This document shows, in pieces, positions 1 through 12,000 of a stretch of DNA of 64,000 bases. The stretch comes from Aporrectodea caliginosa (Eukaryota; Annelida; Clitellata; Crassiclitellata; Lumbricidae), in contig JACEVL010000130.1 in NCBI GenBank assembly GCA_020284085.1, positions 504,001 to 568,000 of the forward strand, written 5' to 3'. The notes below the pieces were generated by a model. It ran no database searches, had not been told where the DNA came from, and worked only from the letters and a program-made list of their open reading frames with translations. Both the position numbers and the translations under genes were made by a program. The stretch's first letter is position 1. Every line of letters begins with the position of its first letter.

Positions 1-44
1 CTTCCATTGAGGCATGCATCCACTCTGATCCAGCGTGTCTCTCT

Positions 45-122
45 GTCTCTGTCTGTCTGTCTGTCTCTCTCTATATATATATGCATACATATATAATATA
101 ATGTATGTATTATATAATATAA
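45..122. repeat. TCTG/CT/TA compound microsatellite
   Basis: TCTG repeats run into CT repeats and then TA-rich sequence. Low-complexity DNA with no coding content. Confidence 0.85.
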
Positions 123-253
123 TCGCTGTCTCTGTCCTACAGTGTCTCTGTACATGCCATGGTATAATTCATTCGTTTACCGTCGGCCCCTACTTTTAAA
201 TATAATACGTAGACGAAAATTATCTTCATCAGCCATAATACGGTATTAATACC

Positions 254-484
254 TTGAAACGTATGTACAGTTCTGGCATTCAGAAAGGAGCAGAGGAAAG
301 TCGAAAATTGAGGTTCCTGTTGTCGGTACTCCTTCCATCAATTTGTTCTTTAAGATGCAAACCTCAGGTGCTGATATTCCTTCAGCTGCAGATGTTTGTG
401 GAGAATGCAGATACAGCGGAGGAAGAAGCCGATAGGCTAGCTATTAGTTCACTTTGCTCCGATGTGCCGACAACTTCCAAGTAG
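254..484 (+). pseudogene. Possible N-terminal remnant of a hAT-type transposase
   Basis: The reading frame starts MKRMYSSGIQKGAEESRKLR, resembling the basic K-x-x-SG-x-x-K start common to ZMYM-type hAT transposases. A second frame continues FFKMQTSGADIPSAADVCGE, so the copy appears frameshifted. No terminal repeats were found around it and the rest of the transposase is missing. From about 485 to 1200 I see no other gene. This is family resemblance only; it could be a chance frame. Confidence 0.3.
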
Positions 485-1202
485 AAAATAGACGTCATTA
501 GAGCCTTTAGAGGTGAGGAAATTGACATTACTTCTAGTTCCAGTGCTACCTCAGACTGTGATTTATTTAAGCTGGGCCGATCTTTCGATATAGCCTACGG
601 TACTGATCGGGCACACTTTTCTTCCACTATCGCATCTGCTTCCTTTAATTAAGAGCATGACTTTATCTCAGGACCCATGTCATCCTAGTAGTCCGTTTGA
701 AGAAGATGGAAGCGGGAGGCCTATTGTCAGTAGCAAACACCAGGGTGAGAATTGCCGGGGAGGTTAGGGGTTCAACCCCTTGTCTTTCTTAGGATCCCAC
801 AATAAAGTCTACATTTCACACGCGAACTGCACATAAATCAACGTCTAACCCCTATAGGCTTAATTGCATCTCATATGACACGAGTTACTTGAGCAAATGC
901 GTAAACAGTAGGGCCTACCTGAATCAATGGCTCTATTTGTTGAACTTGTTGCTTTTGAAAACTGTTGTGCATGCTACCCAAAAGAGTATTTTTTAGTAGG
1001 CCTAATGCTTTACTAAGTTCACTGAGATGTTAAAATTTGCTTTACAAATGTGCAAAAGCGTTCAGCTTCAGAGGGCTTTTGCCCATCTGAGCCTCTGACC
1101 TGACAAGTATAATAGTGCAGAGGGCCGACTTATGGCGAGCGCGGTAGCGCGAAATTAAATGGTCACGATGCATATGGTGACGGTCACCATATAAGCTCGC
1201 GT

Positions 1203-1294
1203 ACCACGCTTGCCATAAATCACCTCTGCACTGGTTACTTGTATGACTGCCCTGGCTATGCCCTGGTAACAAAAAGTGTCTGGCGCCGCCACTG
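1203..1294 (-). mobile_element. Truncated copy of the CAGTGGCGGCGCCAGAC element
   Basis: On the minus strand this begins CAGTGGCGGCGCCAGAC and continues with the same words as the fuller copy at 56583-56971 (accagggcatagccagggca, then accagtgcag). Only one end is present, so this is a broken copy. No target duplication can be assigned. Confidence 0.7.
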
Positions 1295-1479
1295 TTGCCA
1301 CTGTAGGGGAACATAAACGCCTTAACGGTATTCTGAGAAAAATGACCCGTCCAGGCTTCCTCCCTGCCGATGTTCCTAGTTTTGACAAACACGTACTGTT
1401 CTAGAGCTTATTCTAGTCTTTTTCGTTCAATTCTCTTAAACCCTTTTCACTTCCAGTTTATTCATATAATAAAGTCATT

Positions 1480-1777
1480 TTTCACAGATCTAGATGGATT
1501 AGGTACTTTTATATCGAAATCATCGGTGAAAAATTTGAGGTAAATAAAAGCCCAAAATGTGCTACATTTGGCATCAAATGCTCAAAATTGCGTCGGCTTC
1601 TGGGGTTCCGCCCCAGACCCCGATGGGGGAGCTTACGACGCTCCCCCATACCCCTAGTCGTTAGGGGCTTCTTGCCTTCGGCAATCGCAGCTTCGAGCCT
1701 TCGGCGCTCGCAATTCCCCTACCCCACTCACACATTCTAGTAGGTCCCCCAACTTCTGGACCGTGGTTGCGCCCCTG
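1480..1777 (-). mobile_element. hAT-like element end
   Basis: The minus strand starts CAGGGGCGCAACCACGG, a CAGGGGCG end typical of hAT-type DNA transposons. It is followed by G-rich and C-rich palindromic stretches (around 1600-1680) of the kind seen near the ends of degraded hAT copies. The other terminus was not found, so the left limit is a guess. Confidence 0.4.
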
Positions 1778-2296
1778 GTCCTTCATCGTCCGTCTTTCCG
1801 ACTCCTCGTCTCTGGGCTCGCATATACCGGCGAGGGCTCGGTCGTCCACCACGCACTTTGTTTCCAACAGGGGTACCACGTGAAGGTGGCGTGGTGGGCA
1901 TTTGGGTAGCAGAGGCTTTTAGAGACGCTTACCACCCCATTTCAACCCCCATTTTTATTATTGTGTGATGTAGAACTCGTCATCTCGTCAACACATCGAA
2001 TGCAAAAAATCGGAAGCAAAAACACTGTTCTTATGTATATTTCTTGAAAACAGTCTCGTGGGTTCATGAGCTATCTATTATAGGCTGACCAGATATTGGA
2101 AACTAAAAACCGGGACACTTCAATCACAAAATAAATTTGTGATGTTGTCAATAATTAATATTAATATAACTTGCACAAATATCTATTTTATGCTTATTAT
2201 ATTGGTATAAGACTATACTAAGTGAAAGTTTTTTTTCAAATCATGCTTTTAAATTTAAAATTAAAATCTAAATTTCTCAAATCAGTTAGGCCTACT

Positions 2297-3555
2297 CAAA
2301 TCAAATCAAATCAAAATCATTTTTATTGAACCATCAAATCAAGAAACAAAATACAAATTATAAAAAAAAAAATACATGTAAGCAGAAAATCATCCAAGGA
2401 TAATCATGTTGAAAACAGTTAAGAATGAAATGACAAATCATTAAGAAGATAGTCAAAAGAACAGGGTAATATGGTCAATAAGGGAGACCTAAAGGGACCT
2501 AGGTCCCGCTAAGAAGGTCCCCACTTTCAATATTAGAAGAAAATGGCCAGTTCCCAAAAAACAAATTACAAGGCAGTGGTGAGTACCATAGCAGATCAGT
2601 TCACAACAGGTAAACAAAAGACAGTAAAATTGATCTTCACTGTTCAGTTAAGCAGTACTTTTTTAAACAACATATTAATATAATAATTGCAGTATAAGTA
2701 AAGACAGCAAATAAGGATTACATATAAAGAGTAATATAGAGAAAGTAAAGGAGGAGAGAAAAAGAAGAGAAGTAACTCAGGAGAACGAAACGAAAACAAA
2801 GAACAAAAAACAAAAAATAATAGCTAGAAACACATATGGAATAGGTTAAAAATGTAAGAAGATCAAAGGACCACGGCAGTATCTGTACATCAAACATGCA
2901 AGAGTTAAGATCCATTAGACAGAAGATGTTCCCGGAGTTTCCTTTTAAATGCAGTGAGGTGAGGAATATATCTTAAGGAGGGAGAAAGACTATTCCAAAG
3001 TCTGGGACCCCATATAACTAGTGAGAATTTGCGTATGTTGGTGCGTGAGAAGTCAACGAGATACTTATTCCCTTTATTCCGTGTATAGTGCGGGTGCTGA
3101 TCAGAAATATATTTAAAGTAGTTACAGAATGCATTTGGGAGCTGATTGTGAGTATATCGGTGCATGAATTCACCCACTTGATAAATATTAATTTGTTCAA
3201 TTTTCAAAATTCCCAAGTCTTGAAATAGTGCAGAGGTGTGAGAATTGAAAGGGGCCCTGGCCAGGACTCGAACAATACGCTTTTGAAGTATAAGAAGCCT
3301 CTTTAATTTGGTTTTATAATTGGATGCCCATACTAAGTTACCATAAGACAGATAAGGATACACAAGGGAGTAGTAAAGGCTCAATAAAATTTTATTTGGT
3401 AAATGTGCCGAGATGCGTGTAATAACCCCTATAGATTTAGCTACTTTAGCAGAGATGTGGGTAAGGTGTTCAGACCATCCAACGTGTTGGTCAATAAAGA
3501 CCCCCAGAAACTTAACAGAAGCTACTCTGGGTACTTTCATACTCAAATTTGGCAC
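2297..3555 (-). mobile_element. 5'-truncated LINE with reverse-transcriptase C-terminal region
   Basis: A minus-strand frame at 2905-3555 (216 residues) reads as the C-terminal part of a non-LTR retrotransposon polyprotein: VKFLGVFIDQHVGWSEHL, then YYSLVYPYLSYGNLVWAS, then RLWNSLSPSLR and a short basic tail ending LREHLLSNGS. These are the usual post-catalytic blocks; the catalytic YADD region is missing. The element ends at 2297-2320 in a TTTGAT-type repeat (minus strand), the expected LINE 3' tail. It lies inside the hAT element at 2081-4464, so it inserted later. Confidence 0.85.
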
Positions 3556-3648
3556 CTGAACGTATGCTTCTTAAAAGTTTTTTGTCTGCTAATATTCTGT
3601 CATAAAATTCAACACAAAGTCATGTTTCTTCCATATTCACTTTCACTA

Positions 3649-3996
3649 TCATAACAGCTTCAAGAGTTTCTTCTGATAATCGACTTTTTTATCTGACCAA
3701 TAAGAGTTCATCAGTGAGAAAACTCGCTCAACTGGAGCATTAGTTCCAGGAATTGCTAACAAGAATTGTAGAATCATTTTCAAATTTGGAATAATAATTA
3801 TCTCTCTTTCTTGTAGATCATTGAAAATCTGCACCCATCTGCTATCCACCGCAACATTGTTTTCATTCCATTGTTCCACTTTTTCTCGACTAACAAAATT
3901 ACAAACGCATGTCATTTCATCAAACAGTGCATTGTCATCAATGTCATACCCAGCTGGCTTGCAAATTTTGATAGATATCCTCAAGGCTTCTTTCAA
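3649..3996 (-). pseudogene. hAT transposase C-terminal dimerisation domain remnant
   Basis: The 115-residue minus-strand frame contains FLLAIPGTNAPVERVFSLMN, the conserved block of the hAT C-terminal dimerisation domain (usually A-x-S-x-x-x-ERVFS). It sits between the nested LINE and the right end of the hAT element, in the orientation expected if that element is read on the minus strand. The frame stops soon after the block and the DDE-type catalytic core is not present. Confidence 0.8.
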
Positions 3997-4271
3997 ACAT
4001 ATCCCAAGTAATTGTTCCTCTCAAATTCATCCAACTGAACAGCTTGAATGGTGCATAACTAACTTCCCACATGTAAAAATATTCCAACGAAGTTGCATAA
4101 AAAGATTGAACTGTTTTATGAAAATGTGTTTTATCAGAATATTATCACTAGGGCCTACGACAATATGACGTTTAGAACCGGAAGAGGTATTATGCATGGT
4201 AATAAAAAAAGTGAGATTTAAAATGAATTTACTCGCCAGATGCCAGTAGTAAAATCAAGGAGACGTTGATA

Positions 4272-4345
4272 AAGTAAGTAAGTATATCCTTTATTTGATC
4301 ACATGACAAACGCACATGAAATACATCATATATAAGATCGAAAAG
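4272..4345 (-). mobile_element. LINE 3' tail fragment with TTAC repeat
   Basis: GTAAGTAAGTATATCCTTTA is the reverse complement of the tail TAAAGGATATACTTACTTAC. The same tail ends the LINE copies at 28880 (plus) and 29484 (minus), so this is a short fragment of that family nested in the hAT element. Confidence 0.6.
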
Positions 4346-4611
4346 TCAGGTCAGTTTTTAAAAACCGGGACATATTTAGAGTTTGGCCTACCTTTCCCGG
4401 CACCCGGGACAGCTAGCAGAAAATCGGGACTGTCCCGGGAAAACCGGGACGTCTGGTCAGCCTAATCTATTACCACAGAATAGATAAAGCGTTATCTATT
4501 CTGTGCTATTACCGATAGAAGGCTCTGCGTGGGTTGTATTGACTACAGACTTACTTACATTTTAAACTATTTTCACAGGTCTTTACTCTTTGAATATTCT
4601 CAGATCTTTAG

Positions 4612-5094
4612 CAGTGCTACCACTCCTTGGGATTTTTCCCAAGATCTTCGGATTTTGGAGTCGACCTCGTATATCGGGATTTTGGCATAGCAATCCTGGG
4701 ATTTTACAGACTAGTTTCTACCGTACTTTCAAACAGTGGCAGCGAATCAGATTAGAAAAAAAACTCGCTCAGTGTCTCTGTCTGAAAGACGTTTATTATT
4801 ATTGTAAACATGCTTTGGTTCTGTCTCTTAGGCAGGTTTAATATGTTAAACATTGTAATTTTTTAATTCAGTTAATGTTATGCTCCAGTTTTTCTTGCCA
4901 GTTCTTAGCTCGGCATTTTTTGATTAATAATTATGATTGTTAAAACACATTTCATATTTCATCAAAACGTTTTCCTTTTCAGTTAGGTCTACTTGATACT
5001 TTTTTGGTACACTTGACTATTTGGCCTATCTTGGGATTTTGCTGGCAAGATCTTGGGATTTCATAAGATAGTGAAATAGAGAATGGTAGCACTG
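4612..5094. mobile_element. Non-autonomous element with CAGTGCTACCA ends
   Basis: The inverted ends are CAGTGCTACCA and TGGTAGCACTG. The interior repeats the word TTGGGATTTT several times near both ends. No 8 bp duplication is visible (left flank atctttag, right flank gtcgtcaa), so the element is either old or rearranged. It ends about 70 bp upstream of the candidate EXD2 start. Confidence 0.6.
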
Positions 5095-5167
5095 GTCGTC
5101 AACGTTTTACTTTGGCATCGTCGTTGTTGGGCATGGTTCGTTGTTTAGTTTTGTTTTGGGTGAAATA

Positions 5168-5220
5168 ATGAGGGAATCGGCGGTTGTCTTGAGCGCTTTG
5201 GTAATTGGCAGTCACATCAG
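5168..5220 (+). CDS. Candidate first coding exon of EXD2
   Basis: An ATG opens MRESAVVLSALVIGSHI and is followed by a good donor, CAG then GTAACT. A short hydrophobic stretch would match the N-terminal membrane anchor of EXD2, and the next exon starts LAIYFLWRRRHK, the end of a membrane segment plus basic residues. However, this donor leaves two nucleotides while the next exon needs one, so the join is out of frame as written. A different donor, a sequencing indel or another first exon could explain this. Confidence 0.35.
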
Positions 5221-5536
5221 GTAACTTTCTGTTTCATTGTATTTATGAACTATACAGATTCGAGTCGTCTGTACAGCATTTCTTATTTTATCGCTCAACA
5301 CGCGACAGTTGAAATTGTTGTCACTACTCACTAGTGATGCTTAGTTAAGCAGTAAGTAAAAAAATCCAAGTTAAGATAACGAGTGTTTCACTAAAACAGT
5401 TTTTGTAAAACTACCAATCTTAGAATGTGTATTACATCGTCTCTTGAGAATAGGCTGAACCTAAGCGAACACCTTTGACAATTCTTTTTGGAAGTAAGTA
5501 AGCCAGTCACTAAGTAAACATCCTTTATTTGACAAA

Positions 5537-5698
5537 CTTATAGTATCGGGGCTGAAGGATTATACAGTATCTGTGGGCATGCCGCGCGAACGCCAGACTT
5601 TACCAGGTTTTATAATGACGACCCTAACCCTGACACTAACCTACCCTCACTAACCTACCCTCACAACGTCAGTAAACCTTCAGCCCCGGTACTATAAG
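5537..5698. mobile_element. 162 bp inverted-repeat MITE
   Basis: The arms at 5537-5558 and 5677-5698 match at 21 of 22 positions as inverted repeats (CTTATAGTATCGGGGCTGAA at the left). The interior has short CCTAACC-type direct repeats. It lies between the candidate first exon and the first secure exon of EXD2. No clear target duplication, so the superfamily is unassigned. Confidence 0.65.
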
Positions 5699-6027
5699 CT
5701 TGCCCTTTATTTTTGCATCGAACAAACACGCGTTGCACAGTAGAGAACTGTCCGAACACTGTGACTACAGTTGCGGCTTAATTAGTATGATCAGTAACTG
5801 GTGGGTAACAATTATAATCAAAGTCGTTGCAATTTCATGTGTTTGCATCTTTCAAGAAGAGGACCATGACTCTGAAGACTGCTCTTGATAGAGGCATGCT
5901 ATAAATTTGCTTTTGATCTCCTGTTGTGACATGGCTTATGTTTTGGTGCTAAAAGTTATGATAATCTGTACTATGCTACACTGTTACATAATGCTGTATA
6001 TATATAATAATTAAATGGTTTCTTCAG

Positions 6028-9000
6028 GATTAGCTATCTATTTTTTGTGGAGGCGACGACATAAGAATGGTTGCGATTTGAAGTCTATCGACCCCAAGGA
6101 CCTTCACATAGTCAGCAATTCTGATGAATGGGCTGTGGCCTATGAAGCCCTGAGAAAAGATATCCTAGTGATAAAGGTCAGTAAATAGACTTATTCATTG
6201 GTGTTGGTGCAGTAAAACGTTTGCTGTAAAAGTAAACACCTTGTGTTATATAATGTTACTTCTTGTGGTATTTATTAATTTATATGTTTGTATATTTATT
6301 GAACTCACTATACATGCAGGGTCAGTAAAAATCTTATTGCTGAGGTGTGAGACAATTGTGTGCATATTACTTGCCTGGGGTTCATATATGGAGTCCACTC
6401 AGCAAGTGTGAACCTGCAATTGTTCAGATACAGACCCAGTGGACACAGTCTGTCTACTTTGGATGAATTCTATTACTTGTAGTATTGTCAGACATTACAA
6501 AGATATAATCAAGGAACTACTGTGCTAAGCTCCCAAGCCAACATTACAATATGCCTGCTGTACCGTTATTGCTGTGTATTACTATATTCGTTTATTGGCA
6601 CTCAAGACAGCTGACACCCAGGCAACTGATTACAACGAGTTCAACAGAATAATAAAGATAGAAGATTCAAATTATATAACTATGGTTCAAGAGATGGAAC
6701 TATTATTGTATGGTATAATTTGTCAAAGACTCAAATTGTTGGCATAAATTTCCGGTATAGGACACGTGTGACATGTTTATGTGGATCTTCAAATGGCTGG
6801 CTAAATCCTTGGTTGAATCTCAATTGTTATTATTTGTTTATTGTCTGTGATAGCTATAAAAGTGCATAAGACTTCAATCATTTGTGTATCAATGCCTATT
6901 TACAAACTTGTCCATTCCAGAGAGTGAGTCAGAGAGGCGGTGTAAGTAGGGACAAGCATGCTAAGCAGAGATTAGAAAACAATAGTTACTTCCAAGTCTG
7001 TCCACATACAGATTGGGGAAGTAAACTGTAAAATGCGGAACTGAGTTCAGTATAACACTAATTATGATATGTGATGCGGTCAAGGATATGGATGCAATAA
7101 TTAGTCTGGCATTTGAAAATGACCTCGTTACAACAATGCATCTTTATGTGGCTTCCAGAAACAGTTAGTGTTATGATAACTTAATGGAGTACATTCAGTA
7201 TTCTGTGGCTCAACTAAATACACATTCTGTTTGTAGCTTAATTTGCACCTGTTTAGATCCATCAGATAGCATTACCTTTGAATCGTTTTTAAAGGTGCTA
7301 TATAAATGCATTGATACATGTCTACACTGTAAGTGGAAAACAATGAACCTTTAAATTATTGTTAAATTAACTACTGAAATATGAAAAACCTGTAATAAAC
7401 CTAAATCTACTTTTAAGTCGGTCAACCTAACACCTGTATTCCATAATCAGTCATTTGAACGTACCTAATTCCTGTAGGACATAACTTGTAACTTGCTGCA
7501 TTATGACAGCAAGAACTCGTGAATGAATAAGCGAATATATATCAAAGAGCTATTAATGTAACACACTGTCGTGACTAACATTTCGTGCTATAACTGCACA
7601 GTTTATTGACTTATTCAGTATTATCGCTTTTTACATGTAGCGTAGTTTACAAGCTGCTTCATAATGTCCACAGAAGACTTCATGTTCACGAGTCTATGCT
7701 GTAGGTAAATTAAGTCAAGTGCTACAGAATTAACTTAACTTCTTGTAGTTTGTATTAAGCTTCAGTTTAATAAACTCCATTAGTTATTTGAAGTTATTCT
7801 TGGCATTCTTGTACATGCACTGTAAAACTACTGATGATGTTTCTTGCAGGCGCTGGGTTTTGACTGTGAATGGGCGAATGAGAATGGCCATGCACGGAAT
7901 GTTTCGCTGCTTCAGCTTGCGTCCGCGTCTGGCACCTGTGTCCTTGTCAGAATGCATCTTTTGGCCAAATGTGGTTTTCCAGAGACTCTACGGAAGCTTC
8001 TAGCTGACAGAAGGTGCTTAATCTAATCAATTCCAAATCTGTTTGTTGCTTGGTTGAAAGTAATTACATTAAATCAGCAGATTGGGGTTTATGACATGAA
8101 TGACTTTAGAATTAAAGACTGCAAGTTTTTGATTTTCAGTTTTTACTCTGTTTACAACGAATTTAAAAAGCGTTGATAACTTTTGTAAAATGATTTTGGA
8201 GTATAGTGTATATGTTTCTGCTCCCAAATACTATGATTTAATTAACTCTTTAACGATGAGCTGCATTGGTTTCCCATGCATTTTGGTACGTCGTTAAAGG
8301 GTTAAGCTCAACGCTGATGCTGTATTCTGTAAAGCATATTACATCAAAATATGTATTCTGTATGTTGGTGATTAATAAAATATCTTTTGTTGGAAATGAA
8401 ACACTAAAATGATTGCTGATCTTTTGCATCATACTATTTTTGGATTGCACAACATTATGTGTCAAACAGTTTGTCAGGAAAATCTGTTAAAATTACAATT
8501 TTGACTATGGTTTCACTTAAAACAACCGTCACCTGTGATAACGTTGCTACAGCAGTCATTAGATTTATATACTGAAATTAATGGATGTGTGTGTTACATT
8601 ATTCCAGTATCCTGAAGGTTGGTGTTGCGTGTTTAGACGATGGAAGACGACTGGAGCGTGACTATGGCCTGGTCTGTGAAGGATGCTTTGATCTGAGGCA
8701 TGCAGCCGCACGGTCACGAATTGCTCTTAAAAGGTGAAATAGCCAATCAATCATTGTAGTGATTTGATTAAGAATTACTGATTAATAAGAAACCAGAACC
8801 TACTTGTAATTGGCTTTTTCAGAACAGTACTTCTGATAGAATTTTTATTTCGTACCGATGTACGTGACCAAGGTAGACAGGCTACAAAATTTAAATTCTA
8901 CTTTTTCGAGCATAACTTTAATTCAATTTTATATTTCCTAGTAAACACACTATTTTTTTGTAGTTTGTTATTATCTCTGTTAGTCTAAAGAGTTAAAACA

Positions 9001-12000
9001 ATGGAGGCAGGAATATTTTTGCTGTGCTTCATTTACATTGGGGCTAAATAAATTTATGGTTATATTATTATGGTATTGTCTACTTACTGTCGTTACATGT
9101 ATGTATATTATATATGTCAATTTATATAGCACCCTTTTCCTCATAAAAGTGCTTAAACATGACTACCTAACAGTGAGTTGAAAATCTTTCAAATTTGAGC
9201 AAAAATTTGAAAAAAACTTGAGCAAAATGTCTTGGAAAATCACTCCATTTGTGATGTAAATGTTTAATTTTGATGCTTGAAGCAAGGGACTGAAGGCAAT
9301 GGCAAAGGAAATCATCGGAGTTGACTTGGACAAAAGCTTTGCTGTTAGGGTGAGCAACTGGGAGGCTGAAGTTTTTACACCTGAACAGGTAAGTTATTCA
9401 TTCTGTCCATGACCATTCAGTTTCTGAAGTGCAGTTGGTAGTGTAATAGTGGTACACTTAATTGTAATGTAATTGAACATTTATAGAGCGCCCCTTCACG
9501 ATATCTACTGCGCTAGCCTATTAAGATGTTAAATATCGCCACAAATTAATGTAATAATTATTACATCAAAAAGCAAAGCAATGCACAGTAATCTGAAAGA
9601 GTCTCCAGTGGTGGGCCCATGCACACACAAGGAACCAAATGTCACTGTTTGGATCACGAGCAGTTTAGGAAATTGACAGTCAAGTCTGCATCAGTAGGTG
9701 TATGGGAAAGGTACCGTTTGATCACGCTATAATGAGTCTCCTGATTGCAGCATAACTGCATAAGGTTGTATGTATTATGTTTGATCATTTATAAAGTCTG
9801 ATCATGCTTCTCGCAGCATAAACCTTTCAGAAGCTCTCTCATTGCGAGGTACCATGTGAGAAAAGGAAAGTCTTAAGGTGAGAGAAAGAGGCAGAGATGC
9901 CACCAGAGAGGATGGTAGAGCGTAGAGAGGGACCTATGTAGACAAAGGATCTAGATTTAGCCATTGTGGCCCTAACATGGGGAAAGAAGAGGTCAAGCTG
10001 GTCAGAGGATCTAAGGGATGCAGTGACGCGGCAGAGAGGGGACGGAGAATTTGGTGCAGGTAATAGCATTGACAGACAGACATATCTTCATGATGCACAG
10101 TGCATTAATCTGTATGTTTAACACTGCATGTACTAAAGTGACTGGGAAACCAATGCAGCTCATCGTTAAAGTGTTAAAGGAAAACTTATATGACTATAAA
10201 GTCATTTGTTGTTAAGATCATCTTTTCATCCCAAAACAACCAAAACAATTCTCATTGTTTTTTCAGGTTCGTTATGCTGCACGCGATGCAATGGTTGCAA
10301 TTTGCATATTGATGAAATTGGTTCAACTGAAGAACACAAGAAGAAAAGGCCAACTGTCGGATGCTGACGTTGGCAAGTGGGTTGCTTCTTTCTGCCAGGG
10401 AATGGTTGACATTAAGTATTCGGAGAAGTCTCAAGCCAATAAGGTAAGAAGAATTCTCACCTGTGACTGCATTAACAATAGAGCATCATAAAGAGTTTGT
10501 AGTTATTATCTGAGTGCTGTCTTACATGCTGATGAACTAGTTGTTCATAATGTCGTTAACATCACCTGGGCTAGCATAGCATTGCATTTGTGAAGTTATA
10601 AAAGGCTCTGTATAAGGCATCTACATAGTAGTACATACATATGCATACATGAAGTAAGTACATATTTAGACATATAAGTACTTATGCCTTTGAATTATTT
10701 AGCATGATATAGTGCCTTATAAAACCCTATGAGAAAGCTAAAGCAGTCTGCTATGAAGTGTGGGTTGTTGTTTGAAGAGAGCGACACCTGTCGATGGCAA
10801 CCAAACGATTCTGAGTCCAGCGGGTTGTCGAGCGTACGTCACTCGTAAGACACCTCTCTACTACAACTGCCAGCTGATTTCACCAGATGGCCAACTGCTG
10901 TGCACCTGTGATCTGAAGAAGGCCCAGTGGTATCTGCAGAAGGACCTTGGAGGTAAGAATCATTCCTAACTGGGAAACAATGATAAAGGAAACAAGCTCA
11001 CAGATGCAAAAATATTTGAAAAATTACTCTGTTTACATTAAAACTTGACTTTCTCACTAAATACTTGCCCCAGCCTTGATACCTTTTCTCCCAGCAGGTA
11101 ACTTTCATATACATATACATGTGCACGCACAATCGCACATATGTGACCTCTCTGTCTTTTACGCACTGATCTTCTGGATGCTGACCTGATTACGGCTTGG
11201 TTTTGGTGTACCATCGGTTGATGCCTTATTTATTAGACACCGGCACAATAGAAGTTGCTAATTACAATTACACACAGAAGAGCAAACATTGTTATATACA
11301 GAATTGCATTACATTGTAATTATCTCCACTTTAAATTGTTTTGTTTTTGCTGTGGCTGAATGGGGAGTGCTTCTGAGAAGATGTTGTTAATAAACAATAA
11401 ATAAATGCCCTGAGTATGTGTGTTCTGCCATTTAAGAAAGCATGTTCTGTACTCTAGTACAAATCAGTGATGAGCCATTGAAGATTCAGCTGAAATTTGA
11501 ACCAGCCGGTCGGCCGCTGGATGAGAAGAACTATTACCTGCGAGAGAAGAACAACGTCTGCGTTGTCTGTGGCGCTTCCGAATCATACATCCGAAAGAAC
11601 GTCATTCCACACGAATACAGAAAGTGCGTTTTTAAACCAACAGATTTTCAGTTTCTTTTATTCTTCTGTAGTTTTCCTATATCTTTCTAGAATATTTAAG
11701 CATTTGTGCCACGTGTGATAATATGCAAGGTACAGATCACTTCTGTCTAGAGACGCTGTATGCTTGTATCAGTGGCATGTGTTTATTGTGAGGTACTTTA
11801 ATTGCGCTATATGAGTGTCTTTTTACATGAGCATACAAAGAGAAGAACTTTTTGTTACTTAAAAATGTTCAATATTTAGTTTCTACATACATGCATGCAC
11901 GCATACATACATACCGTACATGCATTCATACATACATACATTCATACAACCTATCAGAATGCTGCAACCATGGCTCTAGCTTATCCAAACAGGTATGATT

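Larger units (their letters stand above)
2081..4464 (-). mobile_element. hAT transposon, 2.4 kb, with 8 bp target duplication
   Basis: The element is bounded by inverted ends TAGGCTGACCAGA and TCTGGTCAGCCTA. It is flanked by a perfect 8 bp direct duplication ATCTATTA (2073-2080 and 4465-4472). Inside are a minus-strand hAT transposase C-terminal remnant (3649-3996), a LINE fragment (about 2297-3555) and a LINE 3' tail (from 4272). Subterminal CCGGGAC motifs repeat near both ends. The 8 bp duplication and the transposase remnant agree on the hAT superfamily. It is inactive because most of the transposase is absent. Confidence 0.88.

Noticed and set aside
3403..3654. 83-codon plus-strand frame
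   Set aside because: It is antisense to the LINE protein frame at 2905-3555.
4612..5094. 8 bp target duplication for the CAGTGCTACCA element
   Set aside because: The flanks atctttag and gtcgtcaa do not match, so no duplication is claimed.
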